A DNA stretch of 64,000 bases, from NCBI RefSeq assembly GCF_001552655.1, contig NZ_BCRP01000011.1, forward strand, positions 1 through 64,000. Reading direction: 5' to 3'. Below are positions 36,264 through 45,550 of the stretch, piece after piece. Numbering within the stretch: the first letter of the stretch is position 1; the number at the start of each line of letters is the position of its first letter. This DNA is from Alicyclobacillus kakegawensis NBRC 103104 (lineage in GTDB: Bacteria > Bacillota > Bacilli > Alicyclobacillales > Alicyclobacillaceae). The translations under genes were made by a program, and so were the position numbers. The notes beneath the pieces were generated by a model. That model had not been told where the DNA came from. It made no database searches and saw nothing but the letters and a program-made list of their open reading frames with translations.

Positions 36264-36566
36264 GGAGTCAGGCGAAACTGTACTAAACGGTTCGTCCAAG
36301 CCGCAATTTCATTGTCTTGTATGTTCTGGGGGGCCTTACGGGTACGTTTACCACAGAAGAGTACACTTGTTTTTATGCCCGAACACCCGGCGATATGCCC
36401 CGTTCGGGACACTACCCTAACCAGCCCCGCCGCGATAAATGCGACGGGGCTTTCTCATGCAGATGGTATGCGAATCGATTGGTTGTTTTCAACGTGCGCC
36501 CGATTTGACGCTTCCGCTCTTCCTGCCCCTGTGGGCAAGAACAGCCTGGTCCGCGCGGTGTTTCCT
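36264..36566. other. 303-nt gap between relic ABC island and PfpI gene
   Basis: No gene is convincing on either strand. It contains one terminator hairpin (36423-36453) and otherwise nothing I can name; it may mark the edge of the AT-rich island. Confidence 0.35.
36423..36453 (+). terminator. intrinsic terminator-like hairpin
   Basis: AGCCCCG and CGGGGCT form a 7-bp stem with a loop centred on GATAAATG, followed by TTTCTC on the plus strand. It may end the plus-strand ABC relic operon, and works less well in the other direction. Confidence 0.5.
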
Positions 36567-37238
36567 TTAGGCGGGATTTTCGAGTGCCTCAACCACTTTT
36601 TCGGCTGTGCTTTGGCTGGACTGCGGATTTTGCCCCGTCACCAGGTTGCCGTCCCGGACCGAGAAGTCTGTCCACTTATCCCCGGAAACGAATATGGCAC
36701 CCCGTTCGCGAAGCTTGGATTCCAGCAGGAACGGCATGTAGCTGTCCAGCTGCATCTCCTTCTCTTCCGCGTCCGTGAAGGAGTTGACCTTCTTGCCCTT
36801 CACCAGCGGCGTCCCGTCCTTGTATGTGACATTGACGAGACCTGACGGCCCGTGGCAGACCGCACCGATGACCTTCCCATTCTCAGCAAATTGCTGCAAT
36901 ACATACTGCAGCGTTTCGTTATTGGGGAAATCGAACATCGTCCCGTGCCCGCCTGGCAGGAACACCGCATCAAACCCCTGCGCATCCTCTCGGCTCAGTT
37001 TGGTGGTATGCTTGAGCGCTTCCTCAGCTTCCGCCCACTCGGCGCGCTTCTCTTTCGGGACGCTGTTTGGATCGAGCGGAACTTCGCCGCCTTCAATGCT
37101 GGTCACTTTCACGTCATAGCCTTTTTGTTTGAAGACGTTGTATGGAACCGCAAACTCTTCGAGCCAGAGCCCAGTCTTATGATCGTCCGTAATGGTCGTG
37201 TGGTTTGTTACCACCATGAGGATCCGCTTGGCCATCAT
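36567..37238 (-). CDS. type 1 glutamine amidotransferase-like DJ-1/PfpI protein
   Basis: 223-residue DJ-1/PfpI-superfamily protein of the Hsp31/YdeA-like class. The nucleophile elbow GAVCHGPSGL carries the Cys-His pair, and PGGHGTMFDFPNN and the N-terminal ILMVVTNH match class III (chaperone/glyoxalase) members. The likely role is deglycation or methylglyoxal detoxification. GGAGG lies about 6 nt before the tandem ATGs. It lies next to ohr and hxlR, suggesting a stress-response neighbourhood. Confidence 0.82.
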   Translation of the reverse strand: MMAKRILMVVTNHTTITDDHKTGLWLEEFAVPYNVFKQKGYDVKVTSIEGGEVPLDPNSVPKEKRAEWAEAEEALKHTTKLSREDAQGFDAVFLPGGHGTMFDFPNNETLQYVLQQFAENGKVIGAVCHGPSGLVNVTYKDGTPLVKGKKVNSFTDAEEKEMQLDSYMPFLLESKLRERGAIFVSGDKWTDFSVRDGNLVTGQNPQSSQSTAEKVVEALENPA

Positions 37239-37333
37239 CCATGACCTCCCACTGTGGATTTTATATGCCTATGCACAACTTTCCAGGATCCGCGAAGAAC
37301 CTGAGATGCTGTGTGCCTCTCCTCCAGGACGCC

Positions 37334-37747
37334 TTATACCACGTTCACGACAACGTCGATGTTCCCTCGGGTTGCCTTGGAATACGGACACACCTGATGG
37401 GCCGCGTGCACGAGCCGCTCTGCCACCTCACGTTCAACTCCCGGCATCGAGACCTCCAGTTTCACAGCTAAGGCAAACCCGCCATCCGCATCCTTTCCAA
37501 TCGTGACACTTGCCGTAACAGATGTCTCGACGTCCACGCGCTCTTTGCGCGCTACCAAGTTCAGGGCCCCGTCAAAACAAGCCGCATAACCGGCGGCAAA
37601 CAACTGCTCTGGGTTGGTGGCTTCGCCACCCGTTCCCCCCATTGCCTTGGGCATCCGGAGAGGCAGACGGATGACTCCGTCCGACGACTCCACGAAACCG
37701 TCACGCCCACCCTTCGCCGTCACCACCGCAGTATACAAAGGTTCCAT
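37334..37747 (-). CDS. ohr: organic hydroperoxide resistance protein (Ohr/OsmC family)
   Basis: 137-residue Ohr-type thiol peroxidase that reduces organic hydroperoxides. The two redox cysteines are in AACFDGAL and QVCPYSKATRGNI, and GGRDGFVES and TNPEQLFAAGYA are typical. The ATG at 37747 has GGGGTG 6 nt upstream; a GTG 9 bases earlier is the alternative. It is divergent from an HxlR regulator, which may control it in response to oxidants. Confidence 0.9.
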   Translation of the reverse strand: MEPLYTAVVTAKGGRDGFVESSDGVIRLPLRMPKAMGGTGGEATNPEQLFAAGYAACFDGALNLVARKERVDVETSVTASVTIGKDADGGFALAVKLEVSMPGVEREVAERLVHAAHQVCPYSKATRGNIDVVVNVV

Positions 37748-37898
37748 TTCGCTCACCCCGGGTTTATTTTATTCAAAATCAAAACTTCCAAATCGCCTCG
37801 CAAACCCACCCCTTCTCACTCGTTTGGGCTTGGACCGGGGCCTTCCGTTGTCACTGTAGCGCATCTGTTTTAAAATCGTAAGTACGCACATTTATGTT

Positions 37899-37918
37899 AT
37901 ATAGTATCAATTTGTATA
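37899..37918. promoter_or_regulatory. possible HxlR operator in the ohr-hxlR intergenic region
   Basis: An imperfect inverted repeat with outer arms GTAT/ATAC lies in an AT-rich stretch about 20-40 nt upstream of the hxlR start codon and overlaps a likely -10 (TATAGT). HxlR proteins generally bind such sites near their own promoters. The match is weak. Confidence 0.25.
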
Positions 37919-37938
37919 CCGTTAAGGGGTTGAACCGG

Positions 37939-38325
37939 ATGCGCGATCGCAAGAGTGGGTACGGGCAATGTCCGAACGAGGAAGGCTGCCCGGTTGAGTA
38001 CACGCTGGATGTCATCGGCGGCAAGTGGAAAGGCGTGCTGCTGTACCACCTGATTGAGGGTCCCAAGCGGTTCAACGAGTTTCGCCGCATCTGCCCGTCC
38101 ATCACCCAGCGCATGCTGACGTTGCAGCTGAGAGAATTGGAGAAAGATGGCGTCGTGCACCGAGAGGTGTATCAGCAGGTTCCGCCCAAAGTGGAGTATT
38201 CGTTGACAGAATTCGGGAAAACATTGGTGCCGATTATTATGAAAATGAAGGAATGGGGCGAGACTTACAAGAAGAAAGGCGCGGCGAGTGCAATTGCCGT
38301 TGACGCATCGACGGAAACGCTGTAA
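37939..38325 (+). CDS. HxlR-family transcriptional regulator
   Basis: 128-residue winged-helix regulator. The HxlR pattern is clear: [28 protein letters not shown], then [28 protein letters not shown] (recognition helix) and [12 protein letters not shown]. Cysteines in the first helix are candidates for redox or electrophile sensing as in YodB/HypR. The ATG at 37939 has AAGGGG 9 nt upstream. Its divergent neighbour is ohr, the probable target. Confidence 0.88.
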   Translation: MRDRKSGYGQCPNEEGCPVEYTLDVIGGKWKGVLLYHLIEGPKRFNEFRRICPSITQRMLTLQLRELEKDGVVHREVYQQVPPKVEYSLTEFGKTLVPIIMKMKEWGETYKKKGAASAIAVDASTETL

Positions 38326-38350
38326 ATTATCGATTAAAGTCCTGTCTGTG

Positions 38351-38365
38351 GGCGATTGAATCGCC
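38351..38365 (+). terminator. small hairpin between hxlR and the SAM riboswitch
   Basis: GGCGAT and ATCGCC pair around a 3-nt loop, 26 nt after the hxlR stop. No U-tract follows, so the terminator call is weak. Confidence 0.25.
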
Positions 38366-38396
38366 GTACTCTAACGAATGCACAACTGAATCGAAA

Positions 38397-38627
38397 GTTC
38401 TCTTATCAAGAGTAGGCGGAGGGACTGGCCCGATGAAGCCCGGCAACCAGAAACGCGCTGCCCGTATGTTTGCGTTGGGCGCGCCTTGTCGAGACCGACA
38501 GGGAGGCCAGCCCAGGGCGGCGCGTTTCCCGGTGCTAACTCCTGCAGAAGCAATTCTGAGAGATGAGAGACTTGAAAGCGAACTTCGGTTTTCAAGGTCC
38601 TTCTCATCCGGGAGGGGCCTTTTTTCA
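38397..38627 (+). promoter_or_regulatory. SAM-I (S-box) riboswitch with intrinsic terminator
   Basis: The S-box core is easy to see: TCTTATCAAGAG, GGCGGAGGGACTGGCCC and GATGAAGCCCGGCAACC at 38399-38447, then GGTGCTAACTCCTGCAG at 38531-38546 and the 3' P1 strand GATGAGAGA at 38562-38570, which pairs with TCTCTTATC at 38399-38407. A terminator hairpin follows (AAGGTCC/GGGGCCTT) and a run of six T at 38622-38627. With SAM bound, P1 forms and transcription stops; without it the cystathionine synthase/metH/yitJ operon is read. Confidence 0.93.
38594..38627 (+). terminator. S-box terminator
   Basis: A GC-rich hairpin with a CATCC-type loop is followed by TTTTTT, 46 nt before the start codon of the first methionine gene. 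It is the expression platform of the SAM-I riboswitch. Confidence 0.85.
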
Positions 38628-38672
38628 TGGCCCGCCACTCTATGACCATGCCCACTGGAGGTGCCCGTCACG

Positions 38673-39839
38673 ATGAACATCGAGACCCTGCTCGCCCAAG
38701 CCGGCAACCGCCGCGATCCGCTGACCGGCGCGGTGGCTGTGCCGATTCACCTTTCCGCCACCTACTCCCACCCGGCGGCCGGCCAATCGACCGGCTATGA
38801 CTACTCGCGCATGGCCAATCCGACGCGCACGGTGCTGGAGGAGACCATCGCAAGGCTTGAGGGCGGGGTGCGGGGGTTCGCGTTCGCCTCGGGCATGGCC
38901 GCCATACACGCCGTCTGCTCCCTCCTGTCGCCCGGAGACCACGTCATTGCCAGCGACGACTTGTACGGCGGGACATACCGCCTGTTTGAACAGATTCTGC
39001 GCCCCCTGGGCATCAGCGTCAGCTACCTGCGCCAAGGCTGTACCGACGCGCTCCGGCCACTGTTCACGGAGCGCACCAAGGCACTGTTTTTGGAGACTCC
39101 GACCAACCCGACGATGAAGGTCTACGATATCGCCGGCCTCGCGAAGGTCGCCCGGGCGCACGGCGCCCTGACCGTGGTCGACAACACGTTCATGACCCCC
39201 TACTACCAGCGGCCGCTGGAACTTGGCGCGGACATCGTCCTGCATTCGGGCACCAAGTACCTGGGCGGCCACAACGATGTCGTCTGCGGCCTGATTGCTG
39301 TCCGCGACGAGACCCTGGCTGAGCGCATCGCCTTTTTCCAGAACGCCATCGGCGCGGTGCTCGGCCCGCACGACAGCTACCTGATGCTGCGCGGCCTGAA
39401 AACCCTGGCGCTGCGGATGGAGCGCCACAACCAGAACGCCCGCACAATCGCCGAGTGGCTTGTCCAACACCCTCTGGTCACCCGTGTCTACTACCCCGGA
39501 CTGCCCGACCACCCCGGGCGCGAGGTGCACGAGCGGCAGGCGAGCGGGTACAGCGGCATGGTCTCGTTTGAGGTGCAGGATGTGCGGCTGGTGGAACCGA
39601 TTCTCAACCACGTCTCCATCATCACGTTTGCCGAAAGCCTCGGCGGCGTGGAGTCGCTCATCACCTACCCGTCCGTGCAGACGCACCACGACATCCCGCC
39701 CGAGAAGCGCGCGGAGATTGGCGTCACGGACACCCTCCTGCGCCTGTCGGTCGGCATCGAACACGTGGGCGACCTGATAACCGATTTGGACCAGGCGTTC
39801 GCCCAAGCCCGCCATGCGCTGGAGGCGGTCCAAGCATGA
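38673..39839 (+). CDS. cystathionine gamma-synthase / O-acylhomoserine thiolyase (PLP, Cys/Met metabolism family)
   Basis: 388-residue PLP enzyme of the trans-sulfuration family. It has YSRMANPTR, FASGMAAIHAV, and the PLP-lysine segment LHSGTKYLGGHNDVVCG. The tail TYPSVQTHHDIPPEKR followed by GVTDTLLRLSVGIEHVGDLI is conserved. It could act as MetI (cystathionine gamma-synthase/O-acetylhomoserine thiolyase) or as a MetC/MccB-type lyase; placement directly under an S-box ahead of metH favours a biosynthetic MetI. The ATG at 38673 is downstream of GGAGGTG. Its stop overlaps the metH start (ATGA). Confidence 0.88.
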   Translation: MNIETLLAQAGNRRDPLTGAVAVPIHLSATYSHPAAGQSTGYDYSRMANPTRTVLEETIARLEGGVRGFAFASGMAAIHAVCSLLSPGDHVIASDDLYGGTYRLFEQILRPLGISVSYLRQGCTDALRPLFTERTKALFLETPTNPTMKVYDIAGLAKVARAHGALTVVDNTFMTPYYQRPLELGADIVLHSGTKYLGGHNDVVCGLIAVRDETLAERIAFFQNAIGAVLGPHDSYLMLRGLKTLALRMERHNQNARTIAEWLVQHPLVTRVYYPGLPDHPGREVHERQASGYSGMVSFEVQDVRLVEPILNHVSIITFAESLGGVESLITYPSVQTHHDIPPEKRAEIGVTDTLLRLSVGIEHVGDLITDLDQAFAQARHALEAVQA

Positions 39840-42800
39840 CCGATATCCGGCAGGCCCTGACCGAGCGCATCCTCATCCTCGACGGCGCGATGGGGACGAT
39901 GATTCAACAGCAAAACCTGGACGAGGACGACTTTGGCGGCAAGGAGTACGACGGGTGCAACGAGTACCTGACGCTCACCCGCCCGGACGTCATTCTCTCC
40001 ATCCACCGCCAGTACCTGGAGGCTGGCGCCGACATCATCGAAACCAACACCTTCGGCGGCACCCCGCTGGTCCTCGGCGAGTACGGGCTGGCCGAGCGGG
40101 CGCGCGAGATCAACCGGCGCGCGGCCGAGCTCGCCCGCCAGGCCGCAGACGAGTACAGCTCCCCCGAGCAGCCGCGGTTTGTGGCTGGATCTATGGGCCC
40201 GACGACGAAAAGCCTCTCGGTGACGGGCGGGGTCACCTTCGATGAACTGGTCGGACACTACCAAGAGCAGGCGATTGGACTCATTGAGGGCGGCGTCGAC
40301 GTACTGCTGCTGGAAACTTCCCAAGACTTGCTCAACGTCAAGGCCGCCAGCCTCGGCATTGAGCAGGCCTTTGCCACGACCGGCAAGCGGCTGCCCATCA
40401 TGGTCTCAGGCACGATTGAGCCGATGGGCACGACGCTGGCCGGCCAGACGATAGACGCCCTGTACCTGGCGGTGGAACACCTGCGCCCTATCTCCGTGGG
40501 CCTTAACTGCGCCACCGGCCCGGAATTCATGCGCGATCACGTCCGCGTCCTCGCGGGCCTGGCGACCTGTGGGGTCAGCTGCTACCCGAACGCCGGCCTG
40601 CCGGACGAAGACGGCCATTACCACGAAACCCCGGAGAGCTTCGCGAAGAAGGTGGCCGACTTTGTCGAGCAAGGCTGGCTGAACGTGGTCGGCGGCTGCT
40701 GCGGCACCACCCCCGAGCACATCCGCGCCATCCGCCAGGTCACGCTGGGCAAGCCGCCACGCCCGTTCGCCAAACGGCACGGGCACGCCGTGTCCGGCCT
40801 GGAGGCGGTGTTCTTCGAGGAGGACAACCGGCCCATTATCGTCGGCGAGCGGACAAATGTCATCGGATCACGCAAGTTTCGCCGCTTAATCGCCGACGGC
40901 CAGTACGAGGCCGCGGCCGAAATCGCCCGCGCCCAGGTCAAGTCGGGCGCGCAGGTGATTGACATCTGCCTGGCCGATCCAGACCGCGACGAGGCGGCCG
41001 ATATGGCGGCGTTTTTGCCACACGCGGTGCGCAAGGTGAAGGTGCCGCTGATGATAGACTCCACCGACGCCGAGGTGGTGGAACTGGGGCTGAAGCACTC
41101 CCAGGGCAAGGCCATCATCAACTCGACCAACCTCGAGGACGGCGAGCCCCGCCTCGCCCGCTTCGCCGAGCTGGCCCGCCGCTACGGCGCGGCCCTGGTG
41201 GTCGGGACCATCGACGAGACGGGCATGGCCGTCTCGCGGGAGCGCAAGCTTGAGATTGCCAAGCGCGAGGTGGACCTGCTCGTGAACAAGTACGGCCTCG
41301 CCCCGTCCGACATCATCATCGATCCGCTCACCTTCCCCGTCGGCACAGGTGACGAGAAGTACATCGGGTCGGCCCGGGAGACGGTGGAGGGCATCCGCCT
41401 GATTCGCCAGCACCTGCCGGAGTGCCCGACCATCCTCGGCATCAGCAACGTGTCGTTCGGTCTGCCGCCGGCCGGACGCGAGGTGCTCAACTCGGTGTTT
41501 CTGTACGAGTGCACCAAGGCGGGGCTCTCTTACGCGATTGTCAACGCGGAGAAGCTGGAGCGCTACGCCTCCATCCCGGACGAGGAGAAACGGTTGGCGG
41601 AACGGCTGCTGTTTGAGACCAGCGACGAACTGGTGGCTGAGTTCACCGCCTTCTACCGCGAGAAGAAGGTGGCCGCCAAGGTGGACACAGCCGACCTGCC
41701 GCTGGAGGAACGCTTGGCCCGGTACATAGTGGAGGGCAGCAAGGAAGGCCTCATCCCCGACCTGGACGAGGCGCTCGCGAAACACAAGCCGCTGGACATC
41801 ATCAATGGCCCCTTGATGGACGGGATGAACGAGGTCGGACGGCTGTTCAACAACAACGAGCTGATTGTGGCGGAGGTCCTGCAGAGCGCGGAAGTGATGA
41901 AGGCGGCGGTCGCCTACCTGGAGCCGTTCATGGAAAGGGCGGACGCGGCCAACAAGGGCACTGTCCTGTTGGCGACGGTCAAGGGCGACGTGCACGACAT
42001 CGGCAAAAACCTGGTGGAAATTATCCTCGCCAATAACGGCTTTCGCGTCGTCAACCTGGGCATCAAGGTGCCGCCGGAGCAGCTGATTCAGGCTTACCGC
42101 GAGGTTCAGCCGGACATCATCGGGCTGTCCGGCCTGCTCGTCAAGTCGGCGCAACAGATGGTGGTCACCGCCGAGGATTTCCGCCAGGCGGGCATCCAGG
42201 CGCCGCTGTTGGTCGGCGGAGCGGCGCTGACCAAGAAGTTCACCTTCACCCGCATCCAGCCCAAGTACGACGGCCCCGTGATCTACGCCAAGGACGCGAT
42301 GGAGGGGTTGGACTACGCCAACCGGCTGGTGGACGAGCAGGCGCGCCCAGGGCTGTTGGTGGAACTGGAGGCCGTGCGGAGGGAGATGGAGGGGCGCAGC
42401 ACGGTGGAGGCGGCGCCAGCCGAGGCGGCGGGCCCCCGGGTCTCCCCCGTCCGCCGCGACGCGCCGGTGTTTCTGCCGCCCGACCTTCATCGACACATCC
42501 TGCGGGACGTCCCGCTCGCCCATGTGCGCCCGTACCTCAATCTGCAGATGCTGCTCGGCAAGCACCTGGGGTTGCCCGGGAACGTGGAAAAACGCCTGTC
42601 CGAAGGGGACGAAAAGGCGCTTGAACTGTTGGCGCTCGTGGACGAATTGGTGAGCCAATGCGGCCGCGACCGACTCCTGCAGCTGCACGCGGTGTACCAG
42701 TTCTTCCCGGCGCAGGCGGATGGAGACGCCGTACACGTGTACGATCCGGCCGATCCATCGCAAATCCTGGAAACCTTTGTCTTCCCGCGGCAGGCCAAAC

Positions 42801-43264
42801 CTCCCTATCTGTGCCTGGCTGACTTCCTGCGCCCCAAGGACGCGGGGGTGATGGACTATGTGGCGTTGTTCTCGGTGACCGCCGGCCGCGGAGTGCGGGA
42901 GCTGGCCGAGCGCTGGAAAGAGACGGGCGACTACCTGCGCTCGCACGCGCTGCAAGCCCTGGCGCTCGAGCTGGCAGAGGCGTTTGCGGAGCGGCTGCAC
43001 CAGGTCATCCGAGACCGCTGGGGCTTCCCGGATGCGCCGGAGATGACGATGCGCGAACGGTTTGTCGCCCGCTACCAGGGGATCCGCGTCTCGTTCGGGT
43101 ACCCGGCCTGTCCCAACCTGGAAGACCAAGTGAAGCTGTTTCGGCTGATTCGCCCCGAGGACATCGGGGTGCAGCTGACCGACGGGTTCATGATGGACCC
43201 GGAGGCGAGCGTGTCGGCGATGGTGTTTGCCCATCCGGAGGCCAGGTACTTCAACGCGGAATAG
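39836..43264 (+). CDS. metH: cobalamin-dependent methionine synthase
   Basis: 1142-residue four-module MetH. The homocysteine-binding barrel (1 to about 310) carries the zinc motif VVGGCCGTTPEHI (about 285-297). The methyltetrahydrofolate barrel (about 330-600) has ERTNVIGSRKF. The B12 cap (about 630-710) is followed by the cobalamin-binding domain with GDVHDIGKN (His ligand, about 718-726). The reactivation domain (about 890-1142) has the AdoMet-binding RVSFGYPACPNLEDQ. All modules are intact. It overlaps the preceding gene by 4 nt and is under the same SAM riboswitch. Confidence 0.95.
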   Translation: MTDIRQALTERILILDGAMGTMIQQQNLDEDDFGGKEYDGCNEYLTLTRPDVILSIHRQYLEAGADIIETNTFGGTPLVLGEYGLAERAREINRRAAELARQAADEYSSPEQPRFVAGSMGPTTKSLSVTGGVTFDELVGHYQEQAIGLIEGGVDVLLLETSQDLLNVKAASLGIEQAFATTGKRLPIMVSGTIEPMGTTLAGQTIDALYLAVEHLRPISVGLNCATGPEFMRDHVRVLAGLATCGVSCYPNAGLPDEDGHYHETPESFAKKVADFVEQGWLNVVGGCCGTTPEHIRAIRQVTLGKPPRPFAKRHGHAVSGLEAVFFEEDNRPIIVGERTNVIGSRKFRRLIADGQYEAAAEIARAQVKSGAQVIDICLADPDRDEAADMAAFLPHAVRKVKVPLMIDSTDAEVVELGLKHSQGKAIINSTNLEDGEPRLARFAELARRYGAALVVGTIDETGMAVSRERKLEIAKREVDLLVNKYGLAPSDIIIDPLTFPVGTGDEKYIGSARETVEGIRLIRQHLPECPTILGISNVSFGLPPAGREVLNSVFLYECTKAGLSYAIVNAEKLERYASIPDEEKRLAERLLFETSDELVAEFTAFYREKKVAAKVDTADLPLEERLARYIVEGSKEGLIPDLDEALAKHKPLDIINGPLMDGMNEVGRLFNNNELIVAEVLQSAEVMKAAVAYLEPFMERADAANKGTVLLATVKGDVHDIGKNLVEIILANNGFRVVNLGIKVPPEQLIQAYREVQPDIIGLSGLLVKSAQQMVVTAEDFRQAGIQAPLLVGGAALTKKFTFTRIQPKYDGPVIYAKDAMEGLDYANRLVDEQARPGLLVELEAVRREMEGRSTVEAAPAEAAGPRVSPVRRDAPVFLPPDLHRHILRDVPLAHVRPYLNLQMLLGKHLGLPGNVEKRLSEGDEKALELLALVDELVSQCGRDRLLQLHAVYQFFPAQADGDAVHVYDPADPSQILETFVFPRQAKPPYLCLADFLRPKDAGVMDYVALFSVTAGRGVRELAERWKETGDYLRSHALQALALELAEAFAERLHQVIRDRWGFPDAPEMTMRERFVARYQGIRVSFGYPACPNLEDQVKLFRLIRPEDIGVQLTDGFMMDPEASVSAMVFAHPEARYFNAE

Positions 43265-43369
43265 GCCACGGCGCCTCCGGCCGGCTGCGACGCAAAGCGG
43301 CCCGCCTAGGCGTCCGCTCCCGGACACCGCCGGAGCCGAAATCATGAAAAACAGACAGGAGATGACGAC

Positions 43370-45448
43370 ATGACCCAGGCCGCTGCGACCGATTTCCTCA
43401 CCGCCCTGCGCGAGCGTCCAGTCATCGGCGACGGCGCGATGGCGACGCTGTTGCACCAGGCGGGCGCGCCCATCCGCGTCTGCGTGGAAGCCCTGTGTCT
43501 GACGCACCCAGGCTGGGTGGAACGCGTGCACCGAGCCTACATTGAGGCTGGGGCGAGCGTCATTCAGACCAACACCTTCAGCGGCCACCGGGTGGGTCTG
43601 GCCCGGCACGGGCTGACCGACAAAGTGGCGGACATCAACCGAGCGGCGGTACGGATCGCCAAGTCGGCCGCGGCCAGGACCCGCGCCGCCAGGTCCGGGC
43701 CGGCCGTTTTCGCCGCTGCAGACGTTTCAAGCGCCTTTGACACCACGGCCGCCGGCGCGGCTGGCGGGTCTGACCGACAGGTGTTTGTGCTGGGAACCAT
43801 CGGATCGACCGCGGATTTGGGGCACGCGCCGCATGCTTGGCTGGACGCCGGGACGGCTGGCCACCCTCGTGCCTCGCTTGCGGCCGTCTATGAGGAACAG
43901 GCCAGCGCCTTGTTGGAGGAAGGCGTGGACGGGATTTTGCTCGAGACCTTCCCCGACCTCGACGAGCTGCTGCTGGCGATTGAGACGGTGCGCAGCCTGA
44001 CCCCGTTGCCCATCGTGGCCACTCTGTCTCCGGACGCCATCGGCGTCACGCGCGACGGCAAACCGCTTGATCAGGCGTTTTTGGCCATGGAGCAAGCGGG
44101 CGCGGACGTGGTCGGGCTGAACTGCCGACTCGGCCTGGCGGGCATTTTGCGCAGCTACGAAGGCTTGCGCCTGCGGCCAGACGGCCTGTACGCGGCGGTC
44201 CCGAACGGCGGCATGCTGCACCTGGAGGACGGAGACTACACCTTCACCGGCAGCGCCGGGTACTTCGCCGATATTCTCGTGCAACTGGCGGATTGCGGCG
44301 TGCGTTTGCTGGGCGGCTGTTGCGGCACCACGCCCGCGCACATCCGCGCCTTGGCCGAACGGCTGGCCACTTGGCGGCCGGCAGCGCAGACGCCGGCTGC
44401 AGCCCCCGATAGCCCGCCGACCGGCGTCACGGCCGCCTCGGGCCAGCCGCAGACGCCGGTTGCCGAAACCGACCGTAGGGTCACCATTGCCCGTACACCG
44501 CTCCCAGCCGCAAAAGATGAGACGAGCGCCGGGGTGCGCGTCCCCCTCGATTCCCTGGTCGAGCGGGTGCGGCGGAAGGTGACGGTGATTGTCGAGCTCG
44601 ATCCGCCGCGCACCCCGTCCGTCCGCCGCTACCTGGAGGGCGCGCGGGCCTTGATCCGGGCGGGAGCGGACGCCATCACCATCGCCGACAACTCGCTCGG
44701 CACCGTGCGCGTCAGCAACATGGCCATCGCCAGCCTGCTCAAGGCGGAAGGCATAGAACCGTTGGTGCACGTCACCTGCCGCGACAGGAACCTCATCGGC
44801 CAGCAGTCCCACCTGATGGGCCTGCACGTGCTGGGTATCCACCACATCCTCCTCGTGACGGGCGATCCGTCCCGCTTCGGCGACCTTCCCGGCGCCACGT
44901 CGGTCTACGACGTCTCGTCCACCGAGCTGACCCGGATGGTGCGGCGGCTCAACCAGGGTGTGGCGTTCTCCGGCCAGCCGCTCAAACACCCGGTGCGCTT
45001 CGTCGTGGGGACGTCTTTCAATCCGCACGTGCGCAACTTCGACAAAGCGGTGGAACGGCTGCAGCGCAAGCTGGATGCCGGGGCGGATTTCGTGATGACG
45101 CAGCCGGTGTACGACATCCGGCTGTTTGAACGCATCGCCCGCGCGACCGAAGGCTTTGACGCGCCGGTGTTCGTCGGCGTCATGCCGTTGACCAGCGCCC
45201 GCAACGCCCAGTTCCTGCACAACGAGGTGCCCGGCATCGACATCCCGGAGTCGGTGCGCGCGCGCATGGCGGCCGCTCCGCCAGACGCCGCCGCCGAAGC
45301 GGGACTGGCCATCGCCAGGACGCTCATCGAGGAGGCGCTCAACCACTTTCGCGGCATCTATTTGGTGACTCCGTTCCTGCGCTATGAGCTGACGGTGCAG
45401 CTGACCGAATTCATCCGCAGCACTGCCGTCGCCAGGCAGTATGCGTAG
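43370..45448 (+). CDS. yitJ: bifunctional homocysteine S-methyltransferase / 5,10-methylenetetrahydrofolate reductase
   Basis: 692-residue YitJ-type fusion. The N-terminal Hcy-methyltransferase barrel (1 to about 335) ends in the zinc motif LLGGCCGTTPAHIRA; a low-complexity linker (about 340-400) joins it to a MetF-type flavin domain (about 400-692) with VIVELDPPRTPS, LLVTGDPSRFGD and DFVMTQPVYDIRLFERI. It supplies methyl-THF for MetH and may itself methylate homocysteine. AGGAG precedes the ATG. The gene follows metH by about 105 nt in the S-box operon. An Ala-rich insert (about residues 100-140) in the first domain is unusual. Confidence 0.93.
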   Translation: MTQAAATDFLTALRERPVIGDGAMATLLHQAGAPIRVCVEALCLTHPGWVERVHRAYIEAGASVIQTNTFSGHRVGLARHGLTDKVADINRAAVRIAKSAAARTRAARSGPAVFAAADVSSAFDTTAAGAAGGSDRQVFVLGTIGSTADLGHAPHAWLDAGTAGHPRASLAAVYEEQASALLEEGVDGILLETFPDLDELLLAIETVRSLTPLPIVATLSPDAIGVTRDGKPLDQAFLAMEQAGADVVGLNCRLGLAGILRSYEGLRLRPDGLYAAVPNGGMLHLEDGDYTFTGSAGYFADILVQLADCGVRLLGGCCGTTPAHIRALAERLATWRPAAQTPAAAPDSPPTGVTAASGQPQTPVAETDRRVTIARTPLPAAKDETSAGVRVPLDSLVERVRRKVTVIVELDPPRTPSVRRYLEGARALIRAGADAITIADNSLGTVRVSNMAIASLLKAEGIEPLVHVTCRDRNLIGQQSHLMGLHVLGIHHILLVTGDPSRFGDLPGATSVYDVSSTELTRMVRRLNQGVAFSGQPLKHPVRFVVGTSFNPHVRNFDKAVERLQRKLDAGADFVMTQPVYDIRLFERIARATEGFDAPVFVGVMPLTSARNAQFLHNEVPGIDIPESVRARMAAAPPDAAAEAGLAIARTLIEEALNHFRGIYLVTPFLRYELTVQLTEFIRSTAVARQYA

Positions 45449-45504
45449 GTGGAACGCGGCCATCCTAACAGGGAGACGTCTGTCAGACAGGGCGATGTTT
45501 ATTC

Positions 45505-45510
45505 TATAAT
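45505..45510 (+). promoter_or_regulatory. putative -10 element of the mntA-hepT unit
   Basis: A perfect TATAAT lies about 40 nt before the mntA start. The -35 region (GTCAGA at 17 nt) is weak. Confidence 0.4.
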
Positions 45511-45550
45511 GATAATGTTGGAAAAGAGGAATGAGCGAGGTGGTGAGCGG

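Noticed and set aside
40886-43609. 907-codon open frame opposite metH
   Set aside because: It is antisense to all four MetH modules, which are intact; no family motif or start signal.
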